Source: Deltaproteobacteria bacterium | GTDB taxonomy: Bacteria; Myxococcota_A; UBA796; SXON01 | Assembly: GCA_947486185.1 (NCBI GenBank) | Contig: CANKTH010000004.1 | Coordinates: forward strand, 1-64,000 | DNA: 64,000 nt | Direction: 5' to 3' | Made by a program: the position numbers and the translations under genes | Shown: one piece after another, positions 1 through 10,063 of the stretch | Position numbering within the stretch: the stretch's first letter is position 1 | Layout of the letters: each line of letters starts with the position of its first letter | Notes under the pieces: model-generated | Database searches by the model: none | What the model was told of the DNA's origin: nothing | The model's input: the letters and a program-made list of their open reading frames with translations, nothing else

Positions 1-129
1 CGACCTCATGGCCTCGTCCGACCGGAGCTCCGGAGGCACCGCTTCGCCATTGCGACTCCTCGCCACTGCACACCTCACGCCGCGCCATGATGTATCAGCG
101 GGCGTTGACGCGTCAAGGATCCATGCGCT

Positions 130-684
130 GTGATGCGATTCTGTTTAGCTTATTCTACGGCCGACAATTTTCTGGGGCGCGACGTCTACGGCGAGCTCGA
201 GCGCTGCTGGCTTCAGACCGACGCGGCGCTGATGCTCAAAAACGCTGCGGAAAACCTGGCGAAGACTCGCCATGGCCTTCGGCTCCTCGCCTACGACTGC
301 GCCCGCCCGCTCGCGGTGCAGGTCCAGATGTGGGCCGTGGTCAAAGGGACGCCCCAGCAGGGCTACGTGGCCGATCCGGCGGTTGGCTCGGTACATAACC
401 TGGGCTGCGCGGTGGACCTGACGCTCGCGGACGCCGCCGGACCGCTCGACATGGGCACGCCCTTCGACTTTTTCGGGGAGGCCGCCGAGCCGCGGGCGGA
501 ACGAAAGCTGTTGCTCTCGGGCGTGCTCTCGCCCGCACAGGTGGCCAATCGCCTGATCCTGCGTGAGATGATGGTGAGAGCAGGCTTTTATCCCTTGGAT
601 CATGAGTGGTGGCACTTCGATTGCGCGCCGGGAGCCGCAGCGCGCCAGCGCTACCCTCAGCTCCGCGAAGCGCCCCAGGGCTGA
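130..684 (+). CDS. D-alanyl-D-alanine dipeptidase (VanX/DdpX-like, M15D)
   Basis: SVHNLGCAVDLTL (SxHxxGxAxD) and EWWHFDC metal/catalytic motifs; GTG or ATG start at 130/133. Confidence 0.88.
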   Translation: MMRFCLAYSTADNFLGRDVYGELERCWLQTDAALMLKNAAENLAKTRHGLRLLAYDCARPLAVQVQMWAVVKGTPQQGYVADPAVGSVHNLGCAVDLTLADAAGPLDMGTPFDFFGEAAEPRAERKLLLSGVLSPAQVANRLILREMMVRAGFYPLDHEWWHFDCAPGAAARQRYPQLREAPQG

Positions 685-706
685 TCTGGGATAAGGTGGC
701 GCCGCT

Positions 707-2074
707 GTGCCGCCGCCCGCCCCGACCTCCCTGGCCCCCGTCCGATCCGCCGAGCTCGCCGGCTGGGGTGCCAACCGGAGGGTGCGGTGTGATCTTATCA
801 GCCCTCAACGCCAGGAAGATGTTTCGAAGGCGCTGCTCCCTGCTGGCGTAGCGCCCCGCGGGCTCGGCCGGAGCTATGGCGACTGCGCGGTGCTCGCCGG
901 CGGGCGGGTGCTGGAGCTCGTGGGGCTCAACCGTTACCTGAGCTTCGACGAGGAGCGCGGCCTCCTCTGCTGTGAGGCGGGTGTCAGCCTGAGTGGCATC
1001 ATCCGAGATTTCGGCCCGCGAGGCTGGTTCCCGATGGTGACCCCGGGCACCAAGTTTGTCACCGTGGGCGGCTGTATTGCCAACGACGTACATGGCAAGG
1101 CGCACCACTCGCAGGGCTGCTTCAGCGCCTCGGTCCGTGCGATGACCCTCCTGCTCGCCAGCGGAGAGGTGGTGCCGCTGAGCCCTGAAGACGACGCCGA
1201 GCTCTTCTGGGCCACCTTCGGCGGCATGGGGCTCCTTGGCGTGGTCCTGACCGCTACGCTCCAGCTCCGAAAGATCGAGACCACCTGGTTTCGCCAATCC
1301 GCGTTCCCCGTCGCCAACCTGGAAGAGATGCTCCGGGTGTTGGAAGAGCAGGACCGGGCTTATCCCTACTCGGTGGCGACCCTGGACGTCTTTGCGACGG
1401 GCGCGGCGCTCGGTCGCGGCGTGGTATCGGTGGGTGATCCGCTGTCGCGCGCCGACCTGCCGGCGGGCAAGGACCCCCTCAAGATCTCCGGGCCCCCTCG
1501 TCTGGTGGTGCCTTTCGATTTGCCGGAGTGGATCCTGAACCGCGCGACGATGCGGGTTGGAAACTGGATGATCCAGACCATCCTCCGCCGAGCGGGGGGC
1601 CCGGGGCACTACGAGGGTTTCTTCTATCCCCTCGACATGATCGGGCATTGGAACCGTGGTTATGGTCGGCGGGGCTTCACGCAGTACCAATTCGTGATCC
1701 CCTTTGAGGACGGACTCCGACAGATGACCCGGATCCTCGATGTGATCCTGCAGGCGGGCGAGCTGCCCTTCCTCAACGTCCTCAAACGTTTCGGGAAAGA
1801 GGGGAAGGGGCACCTGTCTTTTCCCAAAGAGGGCTATACACTGGCGATCGACTTCCCCATCCGAAGCGGCACACCGGCGCTGCTCAAGCGCCTGGATGGC
1901 TTGGTGCTCGACGCGGGTGGCAGGATCTATCTCGGGAAAGACGCTTTCGTGGAGGCCGAGACCTTTCGCCGGATGTACCCGCGGCTCGACGCGTGGTTGG
2001 CGATCAAGGCCCGGGTGGATCCGAGCGGCGTGTTCCGCTCCGACCTCGGTAAACGTGTGGGTTTGAGCCCCTGA
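707..2074 (+). CDS. FAD-binding oxidoreductase (PCMH fold, DprE1 / aldonolactone oxidase-like)
   Basis: GLGRSYGDCA, VTPGTKFVTVGGCIANDVHGKAHH flavin-binding motifs, C-terminal DPSGVFRSDLGKRV. Confidence 0.85.
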   Translation: MPPPAPTSLAPVRSAELAGWGANRRVRCDLISPQRQEDVSKALLPAGVAPRGLGRSYGDCAVLAGGRVLELVGLNRYLSFDEERGLLCCEAGVSLSGIIRDFGPRGWFPMVTPGTKFVTVGGCIANDVHGKAHHSQGCFSASVRAMTLLLASGEVVPLSPEDDAELFWATFGGMGLLGVVLTATLQLRKIETTWFRQSAFPVANLEEMLRVLEEQDRAYPYSVATLDVFATGAALGRGVVSVGDPLSRADLPAGKDPLKISGPPRLVVPFDLPEWILNRATMRVGNWMIQTILRRAGGPGHYEGFFYPLDMIGHWNRGYGRRGFTQYQFVIPFEDGLRQMTRILDVILQAGELPFLNVLKRFGKEGKGHLSFPKEGYTLAIDFPIRSGTPALLKRLDGLVLDAGGRIYLGKDAFVEAETFRRMYPRLDAWLAIKARVDPSGVFRSDLGKRVGLSP

Positions 2075-2075
2075 A

Positions 2076-5000
2076 TCAGGGGTCGCGCCGACGCCGGAGC
2101 CCCAGTAGACCCAACAGGCCGAGGACCGCCGAGGGCCCCGCCCCGCTGTCACAGCCGCAGGTGTCCACGTTGGCCTTCTCGGTCACCGGCTGGCCAAGCT
2201 GCGCGTCTTCGCCGTCGCAGTTCTGGTCGGTGTTGTCGCCGGTCACCTCGGCCGCCGCCGGGTTGATGAGCGGGTCGGCGTCGTTACAGTCGTGGGCGGT
2301 GGACTCGCCGTAGCCCTCGGGCGGGTTGCAGGTGGTGACGGTGCTGTCGTTGTCGGTCCAGCCGTCGCCATCGGCGTCGGCGTACCAGAGTCGGGAACCC
2401 TCGCCATCTTCGTCGACGGTCCCGTCGCAGTCGTCGTCGTCGCCGTTACACGTCTCGGTCCCGCCGGGACGCACGGTGACATTGTTGTCATTACAGTCTT
2501 CGCAGGCGGCATAACCGTCGGCGTCCGTGTCCGAGAACGCGACGACCCCGTCGCAGTTGTAGTCAACGGGATCGGTACAATCGGCCTCATCCGCGCCGGG
2601 ATGGAGGGCTGGGTCGCCGTCGTCGCAGTCCTCGGCGCCGGGCCCGGTTCCAGCGGGGGCGTCACACGCGGTGGTGGCGCCGCCTTCGCCGCCGTAGCCG
2701 TCGCCGTCGAGGTCCGGATACCAGGAGGTCTGACCCGTGGCGGAGTCGTCGAGATCGTCGATGAGGCCGTCGCAATCTTCGTCGGCCTCGGCCTCGTCGC
2801 ACACCTCGGTTCCCCCCGGGTAGGTGCCCGGGTGACTGTCGTCGCAATCGTCGTTGCGGTCGGCGATCCCGTCGGCGAGGTCGCACGCGGAGACCGGGGT
2901 GCTGCCGCCGATCCCGTCGAGGTCGGCGTCCACCCAGTAGCTCTGGAGGTTGGTGCTGTCGGGATCGGCGTTCTCCGCGGCGCCGTCGCAGTCTTCGTCC
3001 AGGTCCGCGTCGTCGCACAGCTCGGTCGCCCCCGGGTGGCGCTCGGCGGTGCTGTCGTCGCAGTCGTCGGCGCTGATCGCGGCGCCCTCGGGTAGATCGC
3101 AAGCGAGCACCGGCGTGGCGCTGCCATAGCCGTCTCCGTCAGCGTCGATGTAGAAGTTGAGCAGGCCCGTGGCGGTGGTGTCGTCGGCGACGCCGTCGCA
3201 GTTCTCGTCGGTGTCCGCGCCATCGCACGCCTCGGCGGCGCTCGGCGAGATCGCCGCGTCGGTGTCGTCGCAGTCGTCGGCGGTGGTGGTGGTGCTCGCG
3301 GGTTGTATACACGCGGGCTCCTGGGTGCTCCCGCCGTAGCCGTCGCCGTCCGCGTCGAGGTACCAGGTGGACTGGCCGCTGACCGAGTCGTCGTCGTCGT
3401 CGGCAACGCTGTCACAGTCCTCGTCGGTGGCGGCCGGGTCGCAGACCTCGGTGGCGCCCGGGTGGATGGCGCTGTCGGTGTCGTCACAGTCGTCGTCGTT
3501 GTCGGCCTGGCCGCTCACGGCGTCACATCCGCGGGTCGCGCTGCCGGTGCCGTAACCGTCGCCGTCGGAGTCCGTGTAGAAGCTCAACAATCCGGAGGTC
3601 GAGCTGTCGTCGTCGTCGGCGTCGCCGTTGCAGTCTTCATCGACGTCATCGGGGTCGCAGACCTCGGCGGCGCCGGGGTGGGCGTCGGCGTTCTGGTCGT
3701 CGCAGTCGTCCACCGCGGCGTAACCGTCGCCATCTGCGTCGATATAACCCAGGTGGACCTGGACCCTTCCGTCGCCTCCCGCGTAAGACTCTCCGCCGAT
3801 GAGCACGTCGTCGTAGCCGTCGGCGTTGAGGTCTCCCGCCCCGGCGACGCTGCTCCCGAGCCCGTCGTCGCTCGCTACGCCCTCAAATCGTAACGTCAGG
3901 GTCGGGGGCATCGTCGACCCGCCTTCGTAGAGCTCCGCCCGGCCTGCGCCTCCGCCCCAGGAGGGCGCGCCGACGAGCACGTCCGCATGACCGTCCCCGT
4001 TGACATCTCCTGCGCCGCCCACGGATTCTCCAAGCTCATCCCCGGCATTCTCCCCGATCCAAGGGTTCGTGCAGGTGGTGATTCCGCTCCGGCTCCCGAG
4101 GCAGAGGTAGACGCTGCCCGCGGAGGAGCCCGCCAGGGGGGCTCCGGCGATCACGTCGTCGTAGCCGTCACTGTTGACGTCCCCGACCCCGGCCACGGAC
4201 CAGCCGAGGAGCTCGTTGCTCGCTCCGCTGAACGTGGAGGCGGCGCTCGACGACAGGCCGCCCGCGGCGCCGTGGTAGACGAGGACACGGCCGGCCCGGC
4301 TGCCGTACTGGTAGGCGCCGACGACGACGTCATCGTAACCATCGCCGTTGACGTCCCCCGCGCCAGCGACGTCGAATCCGAAACGTTCCGCGGCTTCGAG
4401 GCCGGTCAACGTCGTCGAGGCGGTGGCCGACACCCCGGAGGCGGAGCCCCGGTGCAGGTAGGCGAGCCCGAGGCCGCTGCTGACGCCCGAGGCTCCGACG
4501 ATCACGTCATCGTAGCCGTCACCGTTGACGTCCCCTGCGCTGGCTACCGCGTAGCCCAGGTAGTCGGCGGCGGCGGCGCCGGCGATCGTCGTCGCAGCCG
4601 TGGTGGCGAGGCCGCTCGCGCTGCCGTGGTAGACCGTCGCTTCCCCCGCGAGGCTGTTGACCCCCCAGGCGCCCACGATGACGTCGTCGTAGCCGTCGTT
4701 GTTGACGTCCCCGGCGCCGCGCGCGGAGATGCCGAAGCGGCTCGTGCGGCGGGGACCGGTCAGCGTGGCGAGCGCGGTGGTCTCAAGGCCCGCAGCGGTG
4801 CCGTGGTACACGTAGACCCGCCCGGTCTGGCCGGAGTACTCGGAGGCGCCGACGACGACGTCGTCGTAGCCATCCGCGTCGACGTCGCCCGCCGCGGCGA
4901 CCGAGTTGCCGAACCCCTCGTCGGCGGTGCCGATGAGCGCGGCGGTGGCGCTGCTGTAGACGGGATCGATCTCGACGGGGTACACCGCGCCGTCGTCGTC

Positions 5001-5624
5001 GACCACGACCTGAAATCCGCCGGTAAGGGGGCGAAATTCTGCTGCGAGGCTGCGGCCGGCCGCGTCCCACGCGACGAGCCCGGCCACCTGGATGGCCTCA
5101 CCACCCTCCGCCTCCAACCAGAGCTCGTGCTCCACGACACGAACCGTGGCGCCATCGACCGCGACCTCCACCACCAGCGCGCCGCTGCCCGGCGGCGCGA
5201 GGGGGACACTCCAGCCTTGCTGCAGCCCGTCGGGAGTGGCGGCCCACCAGATCGTGAGGTCCGGCGCCGACCATTCGAGGCGCTGGATACACGCTCCATC
5301 GGGGGCCGTGCGCCCGGCTACACAGGCGCCGAGGCGTGGTGCTTCGGCGTCGATCCGCTCCGCCCGGCCTGCCCGGCCCCATCGGGCCGTCGTCACGCGC
5401 AGCCCGGCCAACAGCTCGGCGCCCTCGAGGTCGAACGAGGCGTCGAGTCCGCCGGCTCGCGCGGAATAACCGAGGTCCTCGAAGGTGAAGCTGAGGGCGT
5501 CGTCGGCCATCCGCGCCCCGACCTCACGACGCCACGCATCGTCGAACAGGCCACCCTGGTGGACGGGATCGTCCGGGGCGCAAGAGAGCGCGAACAAAAC
5601 CCAGAGCCGCGAACGCCAGTCCAT
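2076..5624 (-). CDS. Large secreted FG-GAP / MopE-like Asp-rich repeat protein with MYXO-CTERM-like tail
   Basis: Repeated GDVNGDGYDDVIVGA (FG-GAP), repeated DxDxDGYG...CDDxDxxxxPGAxExCDxxDxDCDG (MopE), C-terminus CGCDSGAGPSAVLGLLGLLGLRRRRDP. Confidence 0.88.
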   Translation of the reverse strand: MDWRSRLWVLFALSCAPDDPVHQGGLFDDAWRREVGARMADDALSFTFEDLGYSARAGGLDASFDLEGAELLAGLRVTTARWGRAGRAERIDAEAPRLGACVAGRTAPDGACIQRLEWSAPDLTIWWAATPDGLQQGWSVPLAPPGSGALVVEVAVDGATVRVVEHELWLEAEGGEAIQVAGLVAWDAAGRSLAAEFRPLTGGFQVVVDDDGAVYPVEIDPVYSSATAALIGTADEGFGNSVAAAGDVDADGYDDVVVGASEYSGQTGRVYVYHGTAAGLETTALATLTGPRRTSRFGISARGAGDVNNDGYDDVIVGAWGVNSLAGEATVYHGSASGLATTAATTIAGAAAADYLGYAVASAGDVNGDGYDDVIVGASGVSSGLGLAYLHRGSASGVSATASTTLTGLEAAERFGFDVAGAGDVNGDGYDDVVVGAYQYGSRAGRVLVYHGAAGGLSSSAASTFSGASNELLGWSVAGVGDVNSDGYDDVIAGAPLAGSSAGSVYLCLGSRSGITTCTNPWIGENAGDELGESVGGAGDVNGDGHADVLVGAPSWGGGAGRAELYEGGSTMPPTLTLRFEGVASDDGLGSSVAGAGDLNADGYDDVLIGGESYAGGDGRVQVHLGYIDADGDGYAAVDDCDDQNADAHPGAAEVCDPDDVDEDCNGDADDDDSSTSGLLSFYTDSDGDGYGTGSATRGCDAVSGQADNDDDCDDTDSAIHPGATEVCDPAATDEDCDSVADDDDDSVSGQSTWYLDADGDGYGGSTQEPACIQPASTTTTADDCDDTDAAISPSAAEACDGADTDENCDGVADDTTATGLLNFYIDADGDGYGSATPVLACDLPEGAAISADDCDDSTAERHPGATELCDDADLDEDCDGAAENADPDSTNLQSYWVDADLDGIGGSTPVSACDLADGIADRNDDCDDSHPGTYPGGTEVCDEAEADEDCDGLIDDLDDSATGQTSWYPDLDGDGYGGEGGATTACDAPAGTGPGAEDCDDGDPALHPGADEADCTDPVDYNCDGVVAFSDTDADGYAACEDCNDNNVTVRPGGTETCNGDDDDCDGTVDEDGEGSRLWYADADGDGWTDNDSTVTTCNPPEGYGESTAHDCNDADPLINPAAAEVTGDNTDQNCDGEDAQLGQPVTEKANVDTCGCDSGAGPSAVLGLLGLLGLRRRRDP
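2200..3760 (-). repeat. Tandem MopE-type repeats inside CDS 2076-5624
   Basis: Recurring CDD-D-A-x-PGA-E-x-CD-x-D-E-D-CDG units visible in the translation. Confidence 0.8.
3780..4960 (-). repeat. Tandem FG-GAP (integrin-like propeller) repeats inside CDS 2076-5624
   Basis: Recurring GDV(N/D)xDGYDDVxVGA blades; recurrent tcgtcgtagccgtc on the + strand. Confidence 0.8.
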
Positions 5625-5838
5625 GATCCCACCGATGGTGGCCGCGATGTATCGCGGAGGCGCACGAGTTGCTCAACAGCGCCAACACCGAACGGGTCGC
5701 CGACGTGCCGGCTCGGCGAAGCGGCCCGGGTGCGCGCTGAGTGTCCGCCTCCTCCGCAGGCGGGCAGGGTCTTCCCAGGTCGAACCGGGCGCGATAGCCG
5801 TCGGCCGAGCGTGCCGCACTTTGCGCTCCGGAGAGTCG

Positions 5839-7707
5839 TTGGCTACACAGCGTGAGCTCAGGCGGGTGGTGGCGCAGACGGTGGAGAGCCTCGCGCCGCT
5901 TCATCGATCCTACGCCTTTCCCCGGGCGATCCTCGCGGTGTTCGAGGCGATCTACTCGCGGGCGGAGGACCCTGGCTGGGCGGCGGCGTGGCGGACGCCC
6001 TGCTCGGGAGGGGTGCCGCCGGGATTCGAAGAGCTGGACCGCCTCGCGGCGTTGCCGCAGGCGGCTTGGGTGGCGGAAGAAGAGAGCTTGCGGCTGGCGC
6101 TTCGCCTTCCCACCTCCGTCATACGCCGCTGCCTCGCCGCGCCGGTCGGCCTCTGGGTGCTGACCGACCGACGGGGGTTTGTACCGATGCTCCGCAACCT
6201 GATCACCGGGGAAGAACAGCGCGTGGTGGTGCCGGACGGGTACAAGGGCCACGGTCGGGGCGAATGTTGGGTCGCGCGCGTGGGCCGCCTCATTGAGGGT
6301 TACCCGGCGGTGATGGCGGTTCCGATCGCGTTGATCGGGATCTCCGAGGAGGAGCTCAGACAGCGCCTGGAGCATCGGCTCGGGCCGCTGGTGGACGGGG
6401 AGGGCCTGCGTCGGTACCTGGCGTGGCTCGGCGACACCGAGCGCTGGAACGCTGACGTGCCCAGGCTCGTGATCGGGGCGAACGAGCATGTGTGGGAGCT
6501 GGATGGTGCCCGCTTCCTGGCGGTCCAGGAGCCTGCGGTGGCCTCGGCGCAGGCTGAGCTGGAGCGTCAGGTGGCCACCTGGGTGAACCTCGTGGAGCGA
6601 CGCGCCGAGCCGGCGAGCGTCGGGAGGTTGGCCTCGGAGATCGTCGCGGCCTCGGTGGCCTTGATAGCGCTCACCGGCACCCACGCGAAGGTGCTTCGTC
6701 CCTGGCGCTTCGAACAGCTCGTGAAACAGGCGGGCCAGGCGCTGGTCGAGGTCGACGACCGGCTTCGAGATCAGGTCTCCGGGTCACTCTGCGGGGTCTG
6801 GGCCTGGGCCTGCCTTGCCCACGCCGACGTCGGCGGCGCGGTCGCTGCGTTCGCCGGGCTGCCGGTCGCGATGTTTTCGCCACGCCTCGCGGGCGTGCCC
6901 CCGCGGCTCCGCGAGGCGCTCCCGGCGGCGTTGCGGGCGAGGGGCAGGCAGCGCGGGCTCAACGGCCATGAGGCCGCGTGGCTGCTGGCGCTCTGCCCGC
7001 CTGCCCAGCATATCGGCGTCGCTTTAGAGTTTCCCGAGGTAGGCGCGCTCCTCGTGGACCAGGCCGGGGACGACCGGGCCCGGCTCGCCGCCCTCGACGC
7101 CGCCCAGGTGCCGGCGGCGCGGCCCCCGCTCGCGCGTTGCCTGCTTCGTGCGGGGGAATGGCCCGCCCTGGCGCAGTTCCTCAACCCCTGGCCGGAGGGG
7201 CTCCGGCCCGACGAGCTGGTTGAGCTGGCCGACGAACTCGGACAGATCGAGGCCTTTCGCGACTGTTTTCGCCGGTATCGACTCGCGCTGTCGGAGTGGT
7301 TCGCCGCCGACGAAGAGGTCCTGCTCGCGCGGCGCCCCAAGACCGCGCTCGGACAGGTCGACGTGGCGGTCTACGCCGCCGCGCGGCTCTCGGGCGGCGA
7401 GCTGCTCTTGCCGGGCGGGTCGACCTGGCTGAGCCCGCGGCTCCTCCTGACCTACGCCAACCTCTCGGGCGGCCACGATCCCGACGCGTGCCGCGAGGTG
7501 GCGTATTCGCGGTTGGAGGAGGCGTTTCAGCTCAGTTTCCTGGCGGGGCGCCCGCGCCCGCACGAGATCGAGGTGGCCTCGAGCATCGCGTCACGTCTAC
7601 GCCAGCTGAGTGACTACGAAGGTACGACGGAGCGCCGCACACGCTTCGTCGCGAAATGGACCGCACACCCGTTCGCGGGCCGGGTGCTGTCCGAGGCATG
7701 GATCTGA
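5839..7707 (+). CDS. Uncharacterised protein, first gene of ATPase/helicase operon
   Basis: Long ORF; proposed TTG start at 5839 with upstream GGAG (the longer ORF from 5485 overlaps the antisense FG-GAP gene); stop overlaps next start. Confidence 0.7.
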   Translation: MATQRELRRVVAQTVESLAPLHRSYAFPRAILAVFEAIYSRAEDPGWAAAWRTPCSGGVPPGFEELDRLAALPQAAWVAEEESLRLALRLPTSVIRRCLAAPVGLWVLTDRRGFVPMLRNLITGEEQRVVVPDGYKGHGRGECWVARVGRLIEGYPAVMAVPIALIGISEEELRQRLEHRLGPLVDGEGLRRYLAWLGDTERWNADVPRLVIGANEHVWELDGARFLAVQEPAVASAQAELERQVATWVNLVERRAEPASVGRLASEIVAASVALIALTGTHAKVLRPWRFEQLVKQAGQALVEVDDRLRDQVSGSLCGVWAWACLAHADVGGAVAAFAGLPVAMFSPRLAGVPPRLREALPAALRARGRQRGLNGHEAAWLLALCPPAQHIGVALEFPEVGALLVDQAGDDRARLAALDAAQVPAARPPLARCLLRAGEWPALAQFLNPWPEGLRPDELVELADELGQIEAFRDCFRRYRLALSEWFAADEEVLLARRPKTALGQVDVAVYAAARLSGGELLLPGGSTWLSPRLLLTYANLSGGHDPDACREVAYSRLEEAFQLSFLAGRPRPHEIEVASSIASRLRQLSDYEGTTERRTRFVAKWTAHPFAGRVLSEAWI

Positions 7708-8807
7708 GGGACCGAATGAGAGAGGATACGAACAAGCCGGTACCGGGAAAGCTCTTCTCCCCACGCCCCGCGGAGGCCCCATCGGAAGGGGCGCCCGCTT
7801 TGGCCGCGGAGGCAGGCACGGGCCCGGAGGCCGACACGGGCGATCCCGCTAGCTCCGGCGCCGCCGAGCCTTTGGGGGGCCCCGGGGCGACGGCCCCGGG
7901 CCGGATGGCGCTGGTGCAAGCCCGCTTGATCGAGGCGGTGCAGGCCCGAAAACAGGAGCTTGGCCTGCTTGAGGGCGTGATCAAGTCCCTGCGGGACGGG
8001 GATCCGGGGAAAGTCGCGCGCCAGCTGGATCAAGCCCTGCTCGCGCTGCCGACTGGACCCGCAGCGCAGGTGCTCCTGGAGGAGCTCGCGGGCGTAGTCG
8101 ACGACGAGCGGGTGAGCCGGAGAGAGGGCCTCTCCCGCGCGTTGAAGGACGCCTGTACCCGGCAGGGGGTCGGCTTCCGGGTGGTCGCGCGCGAGCCGCT
8201 CATCATGCTGCGCCTCGCCCCGCTCGCGGTGCGGCTCGACAAGGACAAGTCGTATGCAGACCTGCTTTTCTCGGGCGAACGATTGGAGACGGTGCCGGCT
8301 GAGGCCGAGGCGATCCTCGATGGCTGGCGGCGGGTGGTACACCGGCTCGAGGGCGAGGAGCGCTGGGATCCTGAAGCGTTCCACCACCTGCTCTGGCGGG
8401 CGTGGCGCCACAGCCTCGTCGAAGAAGAGCGTGAGCAGCGCCCCGATTGGGTGGAGATCAACGCGGTCTTCTCTATGCTCGAGCTGCTACGTCCGCGACG
8501 GACGGAGCACAACCGGGCGCGATTTGCCTGGGATCTGTACCGACTTCGACGGGATCGCCGCCTCTTTGATCGCGGCTGGCGCCTGGTGATCGGCGCGGCG
8601 ACCGGCGCGTCCACCAAGGACAAACGTCGTGTCTGGTGGCTCGAAGACGCCGAGGGTAACGGTCAGTATCACCTCACGCTGAAGTTCGTACGCCAGGAGC
8701 GCCCGGGCGCGGAGGGCCCCGACGCCCCGTCGGAGTCCCACGCTGAGGGGACAGACGCCCAAGACAACGAGGCGCCAGCTGCCGAAAAGATGGAAGGAAG
8801 TTCATGA
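7698..8807 (+). CDS. Uncharacterised protein, second gene of ATPase/helicase operon
   Basis: ATG at 7698 overlaps upstream stop; stop overlaps ATG of the next gene; charged C-terminal half. Confidence 0.72.
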   Translation: MDLRDRMREDTNKPVPGKLFSPRPAEAPSEGAPALAAEAGTGPEADTGDPASSGAAEPLGGPGATAPGRMALVQARLIEAVQARKQELGLLEGVIKSLRDGDPGKVARQLDQALLALPTGPAAQVLLEELAGVVDDERVSRREGLSRALKDACTRQGVGFRVVAREPLIMLRLAPLAVRLDKDKSYADLLFSGERLETVPAEAEAILDGWRRVVHRLEGEERWDPEAFHHLLWRAWRHSLVEEEREQRPDWVEINAVFSMLELLRPRRTEHNRARFAWDLYRLRRDRRLFDRGWRLVIGAATGASTKDKRRVWWLEDAEGNGQYHLTLKFVRQERPGAEGPDAPSESHAEGTDAQDNEAPAAEKMEGSS

Positions 8808-10063
8808 ACAAGCGACCACTGACCCCAGCCCTCGCGGGCCGCATCCTGGCGCGGATCGGCGAGTCGGGCCAACCTCCCGAGGTCGGGGTGGAGCACCTCA
8901 ATGTCGGCAACGAGAGCCTGCTCGGGGTGCTCGACAGCGAGTACCTGGAGCCGATCTCCGCGACCCGCCGGGGCTCGACCTTCAAGCTGGTTCAAGCCTA
9001 TTATGGCGGCGGAAAGACCCATTTCTTGCTCTGTGCGCGTCAGGCAGCCTTCGCCCGTTCGCTCGCCGCCGCGATCGTCAGCCTCTCCCCCGAAGAGACC
9101 CCCTTCGACGACCCGGTGCGGATCTACCAGGCGGTCGCGCGCGAGATCGCCGCCCCGCCTCTCGATCCCGACGTGCCGCCGGCGCGCGGCATTGAGATCG
9201 CGCTCCGGGTCTTTGTCGAAGAGCGCCTCGAAGGCCTCGATCATGCCGCACGGGTCGCCTGGGTGGACCAGCTCCGGCGCATCCCGGTGGACGCGCCCGC
9301 CTGCCGGGCCGCGGTGGTGGCCTTCGCGCGGGCGATCGTAGACGACGACCCGGGGAAAGAGGACATCGCCGGCGCCTGGCTCCGGGGCGAGACGCTGCGC
9401 GCCGAGGAGATCCGGCCGCTGGGCATCCGGGAGAACCTCGAACGGTCCAACGCATTTCGGATGTTGCGCTCGCTCTGTCAGCTGCTTCAGGGTATCGGCG
9501 TGCCCGGGCTGTTGTTAGCTTTTGACGAGGCGGACCGAACGCTCTCGGTGTCGTCGCGTCGTAAACGGGCGATCGCGGACAATCTCCGTCAGTTGATCGA
9601 TCATTGTGGCCAGGAGCACCTGCCGGGCCTCGTGTGCCTCTATGCGGTGCCCCCGGAGTTCATGCGCGAGGTCGTGACCGAATACCCGGCGTTACAACAG
9701 CGCTTGGAGGGGCCGGCGACCCTGTCGCGCCGGAGTCCCCAGGCCGCGATCATCGATCTGGAGAATCTCGACCTCGACCCTGAAGATCTGCTCGTGCAGA
9801 TCGGCTTGCGTATCCTCCTGCTCGTGGAGGTGGCCCGCGGCGTTTCGCTGGACCCGCGGCTCCAGGAGCAGAACCTGCGGCGGCTGGCCGAACATGTGTT
9901 GGAGCGTTCGTTCGAGGTGGCCCATCGCCGCGCCTACGTCAAAGCGGCGGTGGATCTCCTCCAGCAGCAGATTCACGCCGAAAATGCCATTGCCTACGCC
10001 GATATCATCGCGTTCACTCCGCGCGTGCCGGTGGCGGAGCTGCCTGGCGGGGACGACTTCTGA
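8804..10063 (+). CDS. P-loop ATPase, BrxD/DUF2791-like
   Basis: Walker A VQAYYGGGKTHFLL, Walker B GLLLAFDEADRT; ATGA overlap with previous gene. Confidence 0.78.
   Translation: MNKRPLTPALAGRILARIGESGQPPEVGVEHLNVGNESLLGVLDSEYLEPISATRRGSTFKLVQAYYGGGKTHFLLCARQAAFARSLAAAIVSLSPEETPFDDPVRIYQAVAREIAAPPLDPDVPPARGIEIALRVFVEERLEGLDHAARVAWVDQLRRIPVDAPACRAAVVAFARAIVDDDPGKEDIAGAWLRGETLRAEEIRPLGIRENLERSNAFRMLRSLCQLLQGIGVPGLLLAFDEADRTLSVSSRRKRAIADNLRQLIDHCGQEHLPGLVCLYAVPPEFMREVVTEYPALQQRLEGPATLSRRSPQAAIIDLENLDLDPEDLLVQIGLRILLLVEVARGVSLDPRLQEQNLRRLAEHVLERSFEVAHRRAYVKAAVDLLQQQIHAENAIAYADIIAFTPRVPVAELPGGDDF

Noticed and set aside
2200-3760. Regular GTCGTCGCAGTCGTC spacing looked CRISPR-like
   Set aside because: It is the DNA image of MopE/CDD coding repeats; no constant direct repeat with unique spacers and no cas genes.
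3987-5855. 622-aa + strand ORF (and 341-2152 -, 18497-20239 -, 20137-21441 -, 46981-48627 +, 61613-63022 -, 60814-61503 -)
   Set aside because: Arg/Gly/Ala/Pro-rich antisense shadows of supported genes, common at this GC content; no domain motifs.
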